A stretch of 64,000 bases of DNA from Salinisphaera hydrothermalis (GCF_040361195.1 NZ_APNE01000001.1), one strand, 5' to 3'; positions 45,563 to 54,640 are shown, counted from the first letter of the stretch. The notes: generated by a model from the sequence alone, not told the origin. A program made the numbers and translations.

Positions 45563-45589
45563 CGGTGCGAGTCAAGCAAAGTACGAATC

Positions 45590-45624
45590 AAAAAAGCCGG
45601 CGATCGCAGGTTGCGACCGCCGGC
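45590..45624 (-). terminator. Intrinsic terminator/attenuator after the amino-acid-binding protein gene
   Basis: On the minus strand GCCGGCGGTCGCA pairs with TGCGATCGCCGGC (13 bp, one wobble), loop ACC, followed by six Ts. It begins 19 bases after the binding-protein stop and precedes the first permease gene, favouring excess binding protein. Confidence 0.88.
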
Positions 45625-45642
45625 CGGTTGACCACGAGCGGG

Positions 45643-46467
45643 CTAGTTCGCCAGACCCGGAATCGGCTTCTTGTAAGAATCGATGCCGGCTGGCATGGGG
45701 CCGGGGACCGGGGTGACCTGGGCATTGGGCATGTACTGGTGCACGATCTTTGCCCATTCGCCGGACTTGTAGATGGCCACTTCGCCGGCGTTGAGCTTCT
45801 TCAGCAGCGCGGTGTTGCCCTTCTTGACGCCGATCGCGTAGACCTGCGGCGGCTGCGGGCTGATCTGGCCGGCGATCTTCACCTTGCCCTTGTTGTCGGC
45901 CACGAACTTGTGCGCGGTGTCGTCGTCGAGGAACTGGGCATCGATGCGGCCGATCAACAGATCCTGCAGGGCCGTGGTGCCCTGTTCATAGGTCTTGATG
46001 TTGATGTTGCCGCCCTTGCCCACGATCTGATCCTTCAGATAGTCGTAGTTGGTGGTGCCGGTCTGCACGCCGATGGTGTGGCCATTCGACAGCGCTGTCT
46101 GGGCGGTGAGCTTCGAGTCGGCCGGCACCAGCACGTCGAGCTTGATCTGCCACCACGGCACGGTGAAATCGATCTGCTTCGCGCGCTTGGGCGTGACGGT
46201 CAGGCCGGTGACCAGCATGTCGATCTTGCCGGCCTTGAGCGCGGGGATCAGCGACGAAAACGACATCGAGCGGAACTTGACCTTGAAGCCCTGCTGCTTG
46301 GCGATCGCACGCACGGCATCGGGCGCAATACCGACCACCTTGCCGTGGTCCACCGAGGCCCACGGCGGGAAAGACGGCTCCACGCCGGCGATATAAGTCT
46401 TGGCCAGCGCGGCGGTTGAGCCCAGCATCGCGACAAGCGCGATCGAAAGAATACAGATCAGGCGCAT
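45643..46467 (-). CDS. Periplasmic amino-acid-binding protein (SBP family 3)
   Basis: 274-residue precursor with a signal peptide (MRLICILSIALVAMLGS to ALA-K). The mature protein shows the family-3 pattern: EPSFPPWASVDHGKVVGIAP at the N-terminus, LIPALKAGKIDMLVTGLTVT, TPKRAKQIDFTVPWW and IGVQTGTTNYDYLK. It feeds the downstream permeases and ATPase. Ligand is probably a polar or basic amino acid; the sequence does not decide. Confidence 0.93.
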   Translation of the reverse strand: MRLICILSIALVAMLGSTAALAKTYIAGVEPSFPPWASVDHGKVVGIAPDAVRAIAKQQGFKVKFRSMSFSSLIPALKAGKIDMLVTGLTVTPKRAKQIDFTVPWWQIKLDVLVPADSKLTAQTALSNGHTIGVQTGTTNYDYLKDQIVGKGGNINIKTYEQGTTALQDLLIGRIDAQFLDDDTAHKFVADNKGKVKIAGQISPQPPQVYAIGVKKGNTALLKKLNAGEVAIYKSGEWAKIVHQYMPNAQVTPVPGPMPAGIDSYKKPIPGLAN

Positions 46468-46578
46468 TGCAAGTTCCGGTTTGAAAAAGATATGAACGCC
46501 GCTCCGGCACCGTCGATGACAGCGCGAATTACGGAGATCGAGACTTATTGAAGCATACCGCGATCGGAGATTCAGCCA

Positions 46579-46932
46579 TTGCAACGATGTATCGTTGCCT
46601 CGTGCACCGAAGTCTGGTTAGTTATTCATCCGGATTTTGCCGGCTGGGGAGATAAATTGGGCTTGTTGCTCTTATCGACGATCGCCTACCTGCCTCTGGT
46701 GGCGGTTGTCGTATTGAATCTGCTCCTGCCCGCACAGCGGGTATTCCAGACCCATGCCCGCGACGGCGTTTTTGACGAAGACGCCAGCCGGAACGCGCGG
46801 CGGAGAACGCTGTTCGGCGCCGGTCTGCTGGCCGGCCTGACCCTCGCCCAGTGCGGCGCGCTGGCCTACTCGATCCACAATATGAACGTCGCGGGCATCG
46901 ATCACCCCACCCATCTGGCTTTGGTGCAGTAA
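46579..46932 (+). CDS. Small two-span membrane protein, hypothetical
   Basis: Up to 117 residues with two hydrophobic segments (LGLLLLSTIAYLPLVAVVVL and LFGAGLLAGLTLAQCGALAY) separated by a charged loop (ARDGVFDEDASRNARRR). The start is uncertain: the frame opens at a TTG with no clear ribosome-binding site. No family recognised. It is divergent from the amino-acid-binding protein gene. Confidence 0.5.
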   Translation: MQRCIVASCTEVWLVIHPDFAGWGDKLGLLLLSTIAYLPLVAVVVLNLLLPAQRVFQTHARDGVFDEDASRNARRRTLFGAGLLAGLTLAQCGALAYSIHNMNVAGIDHPTHLALVQ

Positions 46933-47122
46933 ATCCCGGTTCGCGCTCCGGCTGGGCTCGTGTGGCCGCCGGAAATGCCAGCGACCAGCGCCGGCTACCG
47001 TGCCGGGCCCGCCCAACAGGCGGCGCGATTCTTGAATACCCGGCATAGCCGTCTAGCGGCGCGCTACACTGTGGCGCATTGCGTGTGTATAGCGCAGGAA
47101 AAACAACGATTCTGGGGGTAGC

Positions 47123-49084
47123 GTGAGTCGTACGACCCGTCAGGGTTCGGGCGTGGCCGAACTGACCGTCCGGGGCATCCTCCTCGGTGGTCTCATCACT
47201 TTCTTTTTTACCGCGGCCAACGTCTATCTTGGCCTCAAGGTTGGCCTGACGTTCGCCACGTCGATCCCCGCTGCGGTGATCTCGATGGCGGTGCTGCGCG
47301 TCTTTGCCGATTCCACCATTCTGGAAAACAACATCGTCCAGACCGTGGCCTCGGCCGCCGGCACGCTCTCGGCCATTATTTTCGTATTGCCTGGCCTGGT
47401 CATGATCGGCTGGTGGCAGGGCTTCGATTTCGTTACCACGGCGGTGATCTGTGCCACCGGCGGCCTGCTGGGCGTGATGTTCTCGGTACCGCTGCGTCGG
47501 GCGCTCGTGGTCGACGCTGATCTGCCGTATCCGGAAGGCCGGGCCGCGGCGGAGGTGCTCAAGGTCGGCGCCGGTTCGCGCGAAGGCGCGGCCGAGAGTG
47601 CCGCGGGGTTGGCGGTGATCGTGGTCAACGGCCTCGCTTCGGCCGCGTTTGCGCTGGCCGCGCAGATGAAGCTGGTAGTCGGCGAAGCCTCGCTGTGGTT
47701 CCGGACCGGCGCCGGGGGCGCCACCGGAATTTCCGGCAGCCTGTCGTTCGCGCTGCTCGGCGCCGGCCATCTGGTGGGGCTGTCGGTCGGTATGGCAATG
47801 CTGGTCGGGCTGGCGATCGGCTGGTGGGTGGCGTTGCCGATTCTCACCGCCATGAGCACCGTCACCGGGTCGGCCGAGCATGTGGCCAGTACGGTGTTCT
47901 CGGCCGACGTTCGTTTCCTGGGCGCCGGTGTGATCGGCGTGGCCGCGATCTGGACGCTGTTGCGTATCATCGGCCCGGTGTTGGCCGGGATCCGGTCGGC
48001 GATGGCGGCTTCATCGGCGGCCCGCGCCGGTCGCGATCGCGCGGTCGAGGAACGCGACATGCCGATCGGGCTTGTCGGCGCGGTCGCGCTGGCCACGCTG
48101 GTGCCGATCGGCATCCTGTTCTGGGTGTTGATCGACGGCGGCGCGCTCGCCTCGGCGGCGGTGCCGCTGATCGCCGGCTCGCTGATCTTCGTGGTGGTCG
48201 CCGGGCTTATCATCGCGGCCGTGTCGGGTTACATGGCGGGACTGATCGGCTCCTCGAACAGCCCGATCTCGGGCATCGGCATTTTGTCGATCGTGGCGGC
48301 TTCGTTGCTGCTGGTCGGCCTGTTCGGGCGCGATCATCCGCCGGCGACCACTCAGGCTCTGGTCGCTTATGCGCTGATCGTCACCGGCGTGGTCTTCGGC
48401 GTGGCGACCATCTCCAACGACAATCTGCAGGATCTCAAGACCGGCCAACTGGTCGGCGCCACGCCCTGGAAACAGCAGGTGGCCCTGGTGTTCGGCGTGG
48501 CCTTTGGCGCGCTGGTGATTCCGCCCGTCATGGAGCTGCTCAATACCGCCTTCGGTTTTGCCGGCGCCGCGAACGCCACCGCCAATGCGCTGCCGGCGCC
48601 GCAGGCGGCGCTGATTTCATCCCTGGCCAAGGGCGTGCTCGGCGGTAATCTCAACTGGGGCATGATCGGCCTCGGCGCGGTGATCGGTGTGCTGGCAGTG
48701 ATTCTCGACGAACTGCTGGCCCGCACCGGTCGCATGCGACTGCCGCCGCTGGCGGTCGGTATCGGCGTCTACCTGCCGATGAGCGTGACGCTACCGGTGG
48801 TGGTGGGCGCGGTGATCGGCCGGTTCTACGACCGCTGGGCCTCGCAGCGCCAGAACGCCGAGTTTGCCAAGCGCCTCGGCGTTTTGACGGCCACCGGCAT
48901 GATCGTCGGCGAGAGCCTGTTCGGCGTGGTGTTCGCCGGCATCGTGGCCGGCAGCGGGACAGATTCGCCGCTGGCCGTCGTGGGCTCCGGTTTCGCGCCG
49001 ATCGCACTCGTGCTCGGCACGGTCGTGTTCTTTGTCGTCACAGCGCTGCTATATCGCTCGACCATGCGCCGCGTACGCCACTGA
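47123..49084 (+). CDS. OPT-family oligopeptide transporter
   Basis: 653-residue membrane protein with about 15 hydrophobic segments, starting at GTG with TGGGGGT upstream. Landmarks of the bacterial OPT family are GGLITFFFTAANVYLGLKVG at the N-terminus, DLPYPEGRAAAEVLKVG, the GLIGSSNSPISGIGILS loop and SNDNLQDLKTGQLVGATPWK. Members import peptides, and some import metal chelates, by proton symport. Followed by a 417-bp gap holding a repeat element. Confidence 0.93.
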   Translation: MSRTTRQGSGVAELTVRGILLGGLITFFFTAANVYLGLKVGLTFATSIPAAVISMAVLRVFADSTILENNIVQTVASAAGTLSAIIFVLPGLVMIGWWQGFDFVTTAVICATGGLLGVMFSVPLRRALVVDADLPYPEGRAAAEVLKVGAGSREGAAESAAGLAVIVVNGLASAAFALAAQMKLVVGEASLWFRTGAGGATGISGSLSFALLGAGHLVGLSVGMAMLVGLAIGWWVALPILTAMSTVTGSAEHVASTVFSADVRFLGAGVIGVAAIWTLLRIIGPVLAGIRSAMAASSAARAGRDRAVEERDMPIGLVGAVALATLVPIGILFWVLIDGGALASAAVPLIAGSLIFVVVAGLIIAAVSGYMAGLIGSSNSPISGIGILSIVAASLLLVGLFGRDHPPATTQALVAYALIVTGVVFGVATISNDNLQDLKTGQLVGATPWKQQVALVFGVAFGALVIPPVMELLNTAFGFAGAANATANALPAPQAALISSLAKGVLGGNLNWGMIGLGAVIGVLAVILDELLARTGRMRLPPLAVGIGVYLPMSVTLPVVVGAVIGRFYDRWASQRQNAEFAKRLGVLTATGMIVGESLFGVVFAGIVAGSGTDSPLAVVGSGFAPIALVLGTVVFFVVTALLYRSTMRRVRH

Positions 49085-49163
49085 CGGCCGGCCCGGAGCG
49101 CGTAAACAAGAGGTTCGTAAAGATAACTTAGACTAAAGTATGATGCGTATCGGCAGCCGCTCA

Positions 49164-49436
49164 TTAGGGCCTGTTGCCGTTTCGTGCGAGTCCGCGCCAA
49201 GCGCTGTTTTGCGGCAAGACGAGACGTAGCGAACGTGGCGTAGCGGGCCTACGCGAGAGAGCTACAACGCTGTATTGCCGCAAAACAGCGCTTGTCCCTT
49301 GGGGTTGGGCCGCAAATCGCGCCCGGCGGCGTTGCGAGTCTGGGTCGTGGCACGCCACGACGCGGCGACTCGCGCCTTGCCGGACACGATTTGCGGACGC
49401 CAACGCGGGCCCGTACGAAACGGCAACAGGCCCTAA
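49164..49436. repeat. MITE-like element A, ~273 bp with ~33-bp terminal inverted repeats
   Basis: The 417-bp gap 49085-49501 is mostly this element. Its ends, TTAGGGCCTGTTGCCGTTTC inward and the mirror at the right, are inverted repeats of ~33 bp with few mismatches. The inside contains a perfect hairpin TCGTGGC-AC-GCCACGA (49345-49360) and a GCGTAG/CTACGC stem. In reverse orientation it aligns along its whole length with element B at 60811-61100. It has no ORF of its own, so any movement would need a transposase in trans. No clear target duplication seen. Confidence 0.82.
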
Positions 49437-49501
49437 AAAGTGAGTCGGCTTGATTCTGCCGGTTTGCGTGTCGCGACCGGCCGTTATAAAACGGCAATGC
49501 T

Positions 49502-50806
49502 ATGTCTGAAACACCGCGCATTGTGGTTGTCGGCGGAGGCGCCGGTGGCCTGGAACTGGTTACCCGGCTCGGGCGCAAGCTCGGCCGCCGCGGCAAGGCC
49601 GACGTCACGCTGGTCGACGCCAATCCGACGCATATCTGGAAGCCGCTGCTGCACGAGGTGGCGACCGGCGCGCTCGACCAGAGCCTGGACGAGGTGTCGT
49701 ATCCGGCGCATGCGCGAACGCATGGCTATCGTTATCAGCTCGGTGCGATGACCGGCATCGATCGTGATCGGCGTACGGTGCAACTGGCGCCGATTCACGA
49801 TGAGGACGGCGAACAGATTCTCGCCGAGCGCGAACTCCCCTACGATTATCTCGTGCTGGCGATCGGCAGCGTGTCGAACGATTTCGGCACGCCGGGCGTG
49901 GCCGAGCACTGTTATTTTCTCGACAGTACGCGCCAGGCCGAGACGTTCCGGCGCGCGCTGCTCAATACCTTCCTGCGCCACAGTGACGGCGGCCCCGGCC
50001 ATGCCTCGAAGTTGTCGATCGCCATCGTCGGCGGCGGTGCCACCGGCGTCGAGCTGTCGGCCGAGCTGTTGTCGGCTACCGATATGCTGTCGTCCTACGG
50101 CTATTCGAAGATCGATCGCGAACAGCTCGATGTGCATCTGATCGAGGCCGCACCGCGGATTCTGCCGGCGCTGCCCGAGCGGATCAGCGGTTCGGTAGCC
50201 ACACAGCTGGAAAAGCTGGGGGTGACGATCCACACCGAGACCATGATCACTCAGGCCGACGAGACGGGGTTCACGACCAAGGCCGGCGATCGCATCAATG
50301 CCGATCTGACCGTCTGGGCGGCGGGCGTGCGCGGCGCCTCGGTGCTGTCCGAGCTCGGGCTGAGTACGCGGCCGAACCACCAGATCCAGGTCAACCCGAC
50401 GCTTTCGAGCGTCGATGACGAGCGCATCTTCGCCATCGGCGATTGTGCCGCCTGCCCGATGGGCGAGAACAAGTGGGTGCCGCCGCGTGCCCAGTCGGCC
50501 CACCAGATGGCCAGCACGGTCTACGGCAATCTGATCGCGACGATCGAGGGCAAGTCGCCGAAGCCGTTCAAATACCGCGATTTCGGCTCGTTGATCTCGC
50601 TGGCCCATTTCGATGCCGTGGGCAGTCTCATGCGCGGTCGCGCCGCCGGGCGCAGCCTGTTCATCGAGGGCAAGCTGGCGAAGATGTTCTATGTCTCGTT
50701 GTATCGCATGCACCAGCGCGCGATCCACGGCGTCTTCAAGACCACGCTCAAGGCGATCGTGGACGGGCTGAACAGCGTGCTGCGGCCGCGCCTGAAACTG
50801 CATTAG
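49502..50806 (+). CDS. ndh: Type II NADH dehydrogenase (NDH-2)
   Basis: 434-residue membrane-associated flavoprotein transferring electrons from NADH to quinone without proton pumping. FAD motif VVVGGGAGGLELVTRLG (residues 8-24), NADH motif IAIVGGGATGVELSAELL, VWAAGVRGA and the C-terminal FAD contact FAIGDCAACP followed by the quinone-site-type APRAQSAHQMA-like PPRAQSAHQMAS are visible. The amphipathic C-terminus anchors it to the membrane. The repeat element A ends 66 bp upstream, so the promoter may lie within or beside it. Confidence 0.94.
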   Translation: MSETPRIVVVGGGAGGLELVTRLGRKLGRRGKADVTLVDANPTHIWKPLLHEVATGALDQSLDEVSYPAHARTHGYRYQLGAMTGIDRDRRTVQLAPIHDEDGEQILAERELPYDYLVLAIGSVSNDFGTPGVAEHCYFLDSTRQAETFRRALLNTFLRHSDGGPGHASKLSIAIVGGGATGVELSAELLSATDMLSSYGYSKIDREQLDVHLIEAAPRILPALPERISGSVATQLEKLGVTIHTETMITQADETGFTTKAGDRINADLTVWAAGVRGASVLSELGLSTRPNHQIQVNPTLSSVDDERIFAIGDCAACPMGENKWVPPRAQSAHQMASTVYGNLIATIEGKSPKPFKYRDFGSLISLAHFDAVGSLMRGRAAGRSLFIEGKLAKMFYVSLYRMHQRAIHGVFKTTLKAIVDGLNSVLRPRLKLH

Positions 50807-50838
50807 GTCTTGTCGATCCGGCCGCCGGGCCGGAACCG

Positions 50839-51864
50839 TCAGCCCAGCGCGTAAGCCGCGATCAGATGGCGCGCGGCTTCGCGCCCGGACAGCCAGGCGC
50901 CCTCGACGCGTCCCCCGGCGAGCCAGTCGCCGGCGATCGCCAGCCCGGCGGCAGTATGGGTCCAGCACAGATCGTCGGCATCCGGGGCGCCGCGGCCGGG
51001 GCGGGCATAGCGCCAGCGGTGCGTGCGCACGATTTCCATGTCGGCGGCCCGTTGGGCGGTCGCGGCGGCAAATTCCGCGATCAACTCATCCGCCAGCTCG
51101 GCGGTGGGCGTATCGACATGGGCATCGCTGAATTCGGCGTCAGCATGCAGCGTCCATAGATGCCGGTCGCCATCTCGCCCCGCCTTGTGCGTGTTGTCGG
51201 CCACCCAGGACAGACGTCCCGACTTGAAGAAGATGGCCTGACGTTCGGGCAGGGCGGGCGCCCGGACGACAACCGAATGGCACGCCGCCAGCGCGGCACC
51301 CGCGTCGGCTAGAGCGGGGATATCGGCGGCCCGTGGGCCGAGCAGGGCCGCGGTCTGGACCGCGGGCGGCGTGAAGATCACCACATCGGCGCGATCGTGT
51401 TCGCCGTTGCTGTAATCGATGCGCCAGCCGTTCTGGTCGGCCACGGCGCGTTCGACGCGGCGTTCGGTCACGATGTCGAAACCGCCCGCTGCCAGTCGCT
51501 CGCGGACCCAGACATTCAGCCCGCGCGGCCCGATCAAGCGTTCGCGATCGTCCGGCGACGGGGTGAGCAGCCAGGTACCGGCGACCTGTTCGGCGCTGGC
51601 GATGGCCGGCGACCAGCGGGCGAGCCGTCCGGCCTCGAGATCGGCGTCCACCAGGGCCCGGAAGCCGTCATCACGGACCGTGAAGTACTGGGCGCCATAG
51701 TCGAACCAGTCCGCGTCGCGATCGGCGGCGATCCGGCGCGTGGCACAGCGCCCGCCTGGCCGGGCGGCCTTGTCGACGAGTCGCGGCGAATAGCCGGCGG
51801 CGGACAAATGCTCGGCGGCGGCCATGCCCGCGACGCCGGCGCCGATGATCAGGATGTCGGTCAT
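50839..51864 (-). CDS. Renalase-like NAD(P)/FAD-dependent amine/dihydropyridine oxidase
   Basis: 341 residues. FAD-binding ILIIGAGVAGMAAAEHLSAA begins the protein, followed by VDKAARPGGRCATRR and DYGAQYFTVRD, the pattern of bacterial renalase-type proteins; the C-terminal GLAIAGDWLAGGRVEGAWLS closes the FAD site. Bacterial renalases oxidise aberrant dihydropyridine isomers of NAD(P)H, a repair role that would suit a neighbour of NDH-2, though this link is inference. Convergent with ndh. Confidence 0.88.
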   Translation of the reverse strand: MTDILIIGAGVAGMAAAEHLSAAGYSPRLVDKAARPGGRCATRRIAADRDADWFDYGAQYFTVRDDGFRALVDADLEAGRLARWSPAIASAEQVAGTWLLTPSPDDRERLIGPRGLNVWVRERLAAGGFDIVTERRVERAVADQNGWRIDYSNGEHDRADVVIFTPPAVQTAALLGPRAADIPALADAGAALAACHSVVVRAPALPERQAIFFKSGRLSWVADNTHKAGRDGDRHLWTLHADAEFSDAHVDTPTAELADELIAEFAAATAQRAADMEIVRTHRWRYARPGRGAPDADDLCWTHTAAGLAIAGDWLAGGRVEGAWLSGREAARHLIAAYALG

Positions 51865-51945
51865 GCGTGATACTCGGAAATGACATACCCGGGGAATCCG
51901 GTTGTCGGTATGATGAAGCAAATTTAGAGCTCGTTCAGGAGACTC

Positions 51946-53301
51946 GTGTTGTCAGCTTCTCACCGGCACGTCATGGCCGGTCTGCTGCTTTTGCTCGCCC
52001 TGGCCGGTTGTGCCACCCAAGGCGGGCCTTCAGTAGCGAACTCCGATACCGATGCTTCGTCCTCTGCGGGACATGCCACTGCTGGCGATCATCAGGTCAA
52101 GCCTTATCCATTCAAGAACGCGCTGACGGCCACCGTGCTCGGTACGCCCGACGGCCTGAAGGCGCAGCTGCCCAAGAAAGCGAATTTCTCGATTCGCACG
52201 CTCAAGCCGCTGGTCGATCGCAAGACGCCGCCGACGCTGCGCTATGCGCGGCCTTTGCAGTATTTGTTGGCGGCCCAAGACCATCCGGCGCCGCTGGCGT
52301 TCGTGATCGCCGGCACCGGCGACTCGGCCTTGTCGAGCAAGTGCGTGCTGCTGTCGCGGGCGCTGTACCAGGTCGGCTATAGCGTCGCCTGTCTGCCGTC
52401 GCCCACCAGTGTCACGTTCATGCTGGGAGCGGCCAAATACCCGGTGCCCGGGCGCATGAAAACCGACGTGGCTGATCTGTATCGGATGATGCAGGCCGTG
52501 CGCGACGATCTGTCGGGCGATGTGGATATCACCGGGTACTCGCTGACGGGTTGGAGCCTCGGTGCCACCCAAGCGGCGTTCCTGGCCAAGCTCGATCAGC
52601 AGCGCGGGGTGTTCGGTTTCCAGCATGTGCTGCTGCTCAATCCGGCGGTCAACGTCTGGGATTCGGTCGATCGCATGGATGCGTTGCTCAAGCGCAACCT
52701 GCCGGGTGGGTTCGATGCGTTGCCCAACTTCCTGGCGCAAGTGCTGGGCAATATCCAGCAGAGCGAAGGCCAGGGCCAACCTCTGCGTTTCAACGAGGAT
52801 GTACTGTATCGGGCCTACGAGCACGGCACGTTCGACAAGAAGGATATCGGCGCCATCGTGGGCCTGGCTTTTCGCCTGTCTTTGGCCAACATGGCGTTCG
52901 CCGCCGACGTGATCACGCATTCGGACGTGATCGTGCCGGAAAACGTCAAACTCGGCCCCTACGATTCGCTCGGCGAGTATTTCCGGCGTTCTTTCCGCAT
53001 GTCGTTTTCCGATTACATCAACCAGCTGCTGGTGCCGTACTGGAATCGCGATGGCCGACATGTAAGCAAGTCGGAACTCATATCCGAGGCTGACATGCAC
53101 ACGATCGCGCCGTTTCTGGCCAGTGACAAGCACATGGCCGTATTCACCAACGCCGACGATCCGATTCTGGATGCCAGCGAAGTCGATTTTCTGCGCCGGA
53201 CCTTCGGCAACCGGGCGCGGATTCGCCCACACGGCGGCCATCTCGGCAATCTGAGCTACAAGAAGACGATCCACGCGCTTCAGGATTACTTTACCCAATG
53301 A
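51946..53301 (+). CDS. Lipoprotein alpha/beta-hydrolase coupled to mlaA
   Basis: 451-residue predicted outer-membrane lipoprotein. GTG start with AGGAG four bases upstream; lipobox LALAGC puts the acylated cysteine at 22. After a ~40-residue linker a serine-hydrolase-like domain follows: AFVIAGTGDSAL (oxyanion-type strand), the nucleophile elbow GWSLG with Ser204, Asp404/405 in FTNADDPILD and His429/His432 in RPHGGHLGNL. This gives a complete candidate Ser-Asp-His triad. The stop overlaps the mlaA start by four bases. I do not recognise a named family. A lipid ester substrate at the outer membrane is inferred from mlaA. Confidence 0.85.
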   Translation: MLSASHRHVMAGLLLLLALAGCATQGGPSVANSDTDASSSAGHATAGDHQVKPYPFKNALTATVLGTPDGLKAQLPKKANFSIRTLKPLVDRKTPPTLRYARPLQYLLAAQDHPAPLAFVIAGTGDSALSSKCVLLSRALYQVGYSVACLPSPTSVTFMLGAAKYPVPGRMKTDVADLYRMMQAVRDDLSGDVDITGYSLTGWSLGATQAAFLAKLDQQRGVFGFQHVLLLNPAVNVWDSVDRMDALLKRNLPGGFDALPNFLAQVLGNIQQSEGQGQPLRFNEDVLYRAYEHGTFDKKDIGAIVGLAFRLSLANMAFAADVITHSDVIVPENVKLGPYDSLGEYFRRSFRMSFSDYINQLLVPYWNRDGRHVSKSELISEADMHTIAPFLASDKHMAVFTNADDPILDASEVDFLRRTFGNRARIRPHGGHLGNLSYKKTIHALQDYFTQ

Positions 53302-54062
53302 ATGCCTTGCGACACGTTCGATCGGGTCGGCAGGCGCTGGTTGTCGTTGCGCTGAGCCTAATGCTGGGCGCCTGTGCGTCCACGCCGCCCCCCAAGACCA
53401 TCGACAGTTCCACGCCCGCCAGTACGCCGGTCAGTCAGACCACGGCCAATCCGCTGGCGATTTCAGATCCCCTGCAGGGCTTCAATCGTCGGGTCTACCG
53501 CTTCAATGCGCTGACCGACGAATACGTGCTGCTGCCGGTGGTGCACGTTTACGATCGGTACACGCCCGGCTTCATGCGGACCGGCGTGGCCAATTTCTTC
53601 TCCAATATCGGCGAGATCACGACGTTTACCAACAGCGTGCTGCAGCTCAAGCCCAAGAGTTCGGCGGTGACCGCATCGCGGTTCGTGATCAATTCCACGG
53701 TGGGCATCGGCGGGTTGTTCGATCCGGCCACGCATATCGGGCTGAAACAGCGCGACGAGGATTTCGGCCAGACGCTGGGGCATTACGGCGTCGGCACCGG
53801 GCCTTATCTCGTACTGCCGTTCTTCGGTCCCTCCGATCTGCGTGACGCGGGCGGGCTGGCGGCTGATCAAGGCTTGCTCTATGTGCTCGATCCGGTGCAG
53901 ACCCACGGCAACCTGCCGGCGAGTCTGGCCTACAACCTGATGTACGTCATCAACAAGCGCGATCAGACCAATTTCCGCTACTACCAGACCGGTTCGCCGT
54001 TCGAATACACGCTGGTGCGGCTGGTCTACATCAACTATCGCGCGTTGCAGGTGGCGCACTAG
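53298..54062 (+). CDS. mlaA: MlaA (VacJ)-family outer-membrane lipoprotein
   Basis: 254 residues with lipobox LMLGAC (Cys26), a Ser/Thr/Pro-rich linker, then the MlaA signature SDPLQGFNRRVYRFNALTDE, and later FSNIGEITTFTNSVLQLK and DEDFGQTLGHYGVGTGPYLV. MlaA removes mislocalised phospholipids from the outer leaflet of the outer membrane and hands them to MlaC. No mlaBCDEF genes are in the window. Translation is coupled to the upstream hydrolase through ATGA overlap. Confidence 0.94.
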   Translation: MNALRHVRSGRQALVVVALSLMLGACASTPPPKTIDSSTPASTPVSQTTANPLAISDPLQGFNRRVYRFNALTDEYVLLPVVHVYDRYTPGFMRTGVANFFSNIGEITTFTNSVLQLKPKSSAVTASRFVINSTVGIGGLFDPATHIGLKQRDEDFGQTLGHYGVGTGPYLVLPFFGPSDLRDAGGLAADQGLLYVLDPVQTHGNLPASLAYNLMYVINKRDQTNFRYYQTGSPFEYTLVRLVYINYRALQVAH

Positions 54063-54214
54063 CGGAAAGCCACGGCGGGATCGGCGCGACTGCGGAAGGC
54101 GGCTGATGAACGTTCGGATCTGCGACGGAACCGCTTAGCGCGCTTGCACAGAGCACGTGCCGGTTCCGGTTCGGTCGCGGATCTTTGGAGCCCTGGGGCG
54201 AGTCAGGCTTTAGT

Positions 54215-54640
54215 TTCGCACTGATATGTGCGAGTCACTTTGATGCTCGCGACGACGGCATGCGGTCAGAACTCACGTCGCTTTGGCGACGTTCAGACAG
54301 GCTGGCCGCACCGGCGCATGTGCCGGATACTCCTCGCCGCTGTGCGTCGGCGTCGCCTCAGACGGGCTCGAACACAGGCGCGAACGCCCAACCTTCGCGG
54401 GCCGTCTCTGTATTCGGGTCCCCTTGAGCGCAGCGCCGAGCAGTGGAGGGCGCAAGAGGAAAAAGACAGCCGTGTGTCTGAGTGCTGCGTAGCAGCGCGA
54501 GTTTCGCGGCTGTCCCTCTTCCGGCCGGAGCCGCGCAGGGCACCGATGCGTAGCATCGGCGCAAGGTAGGGTGTCTTTTCCTTTGTCTCCTTTCGTTTGA
54601 ACAAGCAAACGAAAGGGGGTCGCGCTACAGCGCGAAATCC
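54215..54640 (+). repeat. Multi-hairpin intergenic repeat element
   Basis: The 628-bp gap 54063-54690 is non-coding; 54063-54214 shows nothing. From 54215 there is a chain of hairpins: ACGTCGC-TTTG-GCGACGT (54275-54292), a nested stem AAGAGG...GACAGCCG (54454-54472) with CGGCTGTCCCTCTT (54507-54520) enclosing GCTGC-GTA-GCAGC (54484-54496), CCGATGC-GTA-GCATCGG (54543-54559), CCTTTCGTTTG-AACAAG-CAAACGAAAGG (54589-54616) and TCGCGC-TACA-GCGCGA (54620-54635). From memory, closely similar arrays ending in a GGACAAGCAAAAGAAAG-type hairpin recur in pseudomonads and xanthomonads. Short ORFs here are spurious. Confidence 0.75.
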
